DNA from: JAVBNO01 sp031551485
Lineage (GTDB): Bacteria > Bacillota > Clostridia > Oscillospirales > Ruminococcaceae
Direction of reading: 5' to 3'
Length of the DNA stretch: 12,688 nt
Assembly (NCBI GenBank): GCA_031551485.1
Contig: JAVBNO010000016.1
Span: 1-12,688 of the forward strand
The translations under genes and the position numbers were made by a program. The notes below the pieces were generated by a model, which was not told the DNA's origin, made no database searches, and worked only from the letters and a program-made list of their open reading frames with translations. This document shows positions 12,143-12,688 of the stretch, piece by piece. Positions within the stretch are counted from its first letter, which is position 1; each line of letters opens with the position of its first letter.

Positions 12143-12688
12143 TTATTTCTCGTTGGCCTCGTCGTCGTCCATTTGGGCCGAAAGCCCGGCGGGGGGCGCC
12201 GAAGCAGCAGCCGGTTCCAGCTTGCGGGGGGGCAGCTTGCTGGATTTTTGCAGTTTGTCGGCATTGGCCCGCACCAGCGCCGCAATCTCGTTGCAGAAGG
12301 CTGGATTGGCCTTTAAGTATTCCTTCACATTATCCCTGCCCTGGCCCAAGCGGGTTTCTTTATAGTTGAACCAGGCGCCGCTTTTGTTGATGATATCCAG
12401 CCGAACCGCCAGATCCAGCACTTCACCCTCTTTGGAGATGCCGGTGCCGTACATGATGTCAAACTCCGCCTCTTTGAAAGGAGGGGCCACTTTATTTTTG
12501 ACGACTTTGACTTTGACCCGGTTGCCGACGTTTTCGGTGCCCGATTTAAGCTGCTCGATGCGCCGGACATCCAGCCGCACCGAGGAGTAAAACTTGAGCG
12601 CCCGGCCGCCGGGGGTGACCTCCGGGTTGCCGTAGACAACGCCGATTTTTTCCCGGAGCTGGTTGATAAAAATACAGCAGCAGTTGGA
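12143..12688 (-). CDS. recA: Recombinase RecA, C-terminal part (cut by the window edge)
   Basis: The last 181 residues of RecA; the N-terminus with Walker A and B lies beyond the window. What is visible starts SNCCCIFINQLREKIG, the Walker-B-adjacent strand and the start of DNA-binding loop L1. Next come GNPEVTPGGRALKFYSSVRLDVRR, the L2 and subunit-interface region, and NRVKVKVVKNKVAPPFKEAEFDIMYGTGIS, the conserved core end. After that lie the C-terminal domain (KSGAWFNYKETRLGQGRDN) and an acidic tail ending QMDDDEANEK. The usual hydrophobic or threonine positions before IFINQ are three consecutive cysteines here, an uncommon but conservative-looking change. It is the first visible gene of recA-recX-rimO-pgsA-sseB. 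Any LexA-type operator would be outside the window. Confidence 0.97.
   Translation of the reverse strand, partial: SNCCCIFINQLREKIGVVYGNPEVTPGGRALKFYSSVRLDVRRIEQLKSGTENVGNRVKVKVVKNKVAPPFKEAEFDIMYGTGISKEGEVLDLAVRLDIINKSGAWFNYKETRLGQGRDNVKEYLKANPAFCNEIAALVRANADKLQKSSKLPPRKLEPAAASAPPAGLSAQMDDDEANEK

Overview
The window looks like chromosomal housekeeping DNA from a fairly GC-rich member of the Clostridia (Bacillota), plausibly an Oscillospiraceae/Ruminococcaceae-type gut organism. The grounds are the Asp23-FakA gene pair, a T-box-controlled cysE-cysS operon, a recA-recX-rimO-pgsA-sseB string, strong GGAGG-type ribosome binding sites, and several tiny proteins of clostridial type. I cannot name the species from sequence alone. 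No phage, transposase, CRISPR array or plasmid gene is visible.

Left part, mostly plus strand (1-3110): an Asp23/Gls24-family protein and the fatty acid kinase FakA, ending in a clear terminator. Next come a 98-residue two-helix membrane protein carrying the GGADGPT signature of sodium-pumping decarboxylase beta subunits, and a cupin protein. A terminator that probably works in both directions follows.

Middle part (3124-6014): on the minus strand, an iron-sulfur-flavoprotein-like reductase is followed by an O6-alkylguanine-DNA methyltransferase. Diverging from it is a 78-residue plus-strand protein that resembles DUF6774. A stretch of about 580 bases with no gene then holds nested hairpins and two 52-base direct repeats. 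Beyond it, on the minus strand, lie an 81-residue protein that may have a small-barrel fold, a tRNA-Val(GAC), and a 54-residue zinc-ribbon protein. The last has its own promoter (with a dyad over the -10 box) and its own terminator.

Right part, all minus strand (6135-12688): cysE-cysS lies behind a T-box leader whose specifier reads TGC (Cys), so uncharged tRNA-Cys should switch on both cysteine synthesis and its charging. Upstream runs recA (C-terminal part only) -> recX -> rimO -> pgsA -> sseB, closely packed, linking recombination, ribosomal protein S12 modification and phosphatidylglycerol synthesis. I see no terminator between sseB and the cysteine leader.

Most of the window is conventional. 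The observations that most deserve a second look are the GGADGPT mini-protein, two dyads placed on predicted promoter boxes, and the repeat-rich intergenic block.
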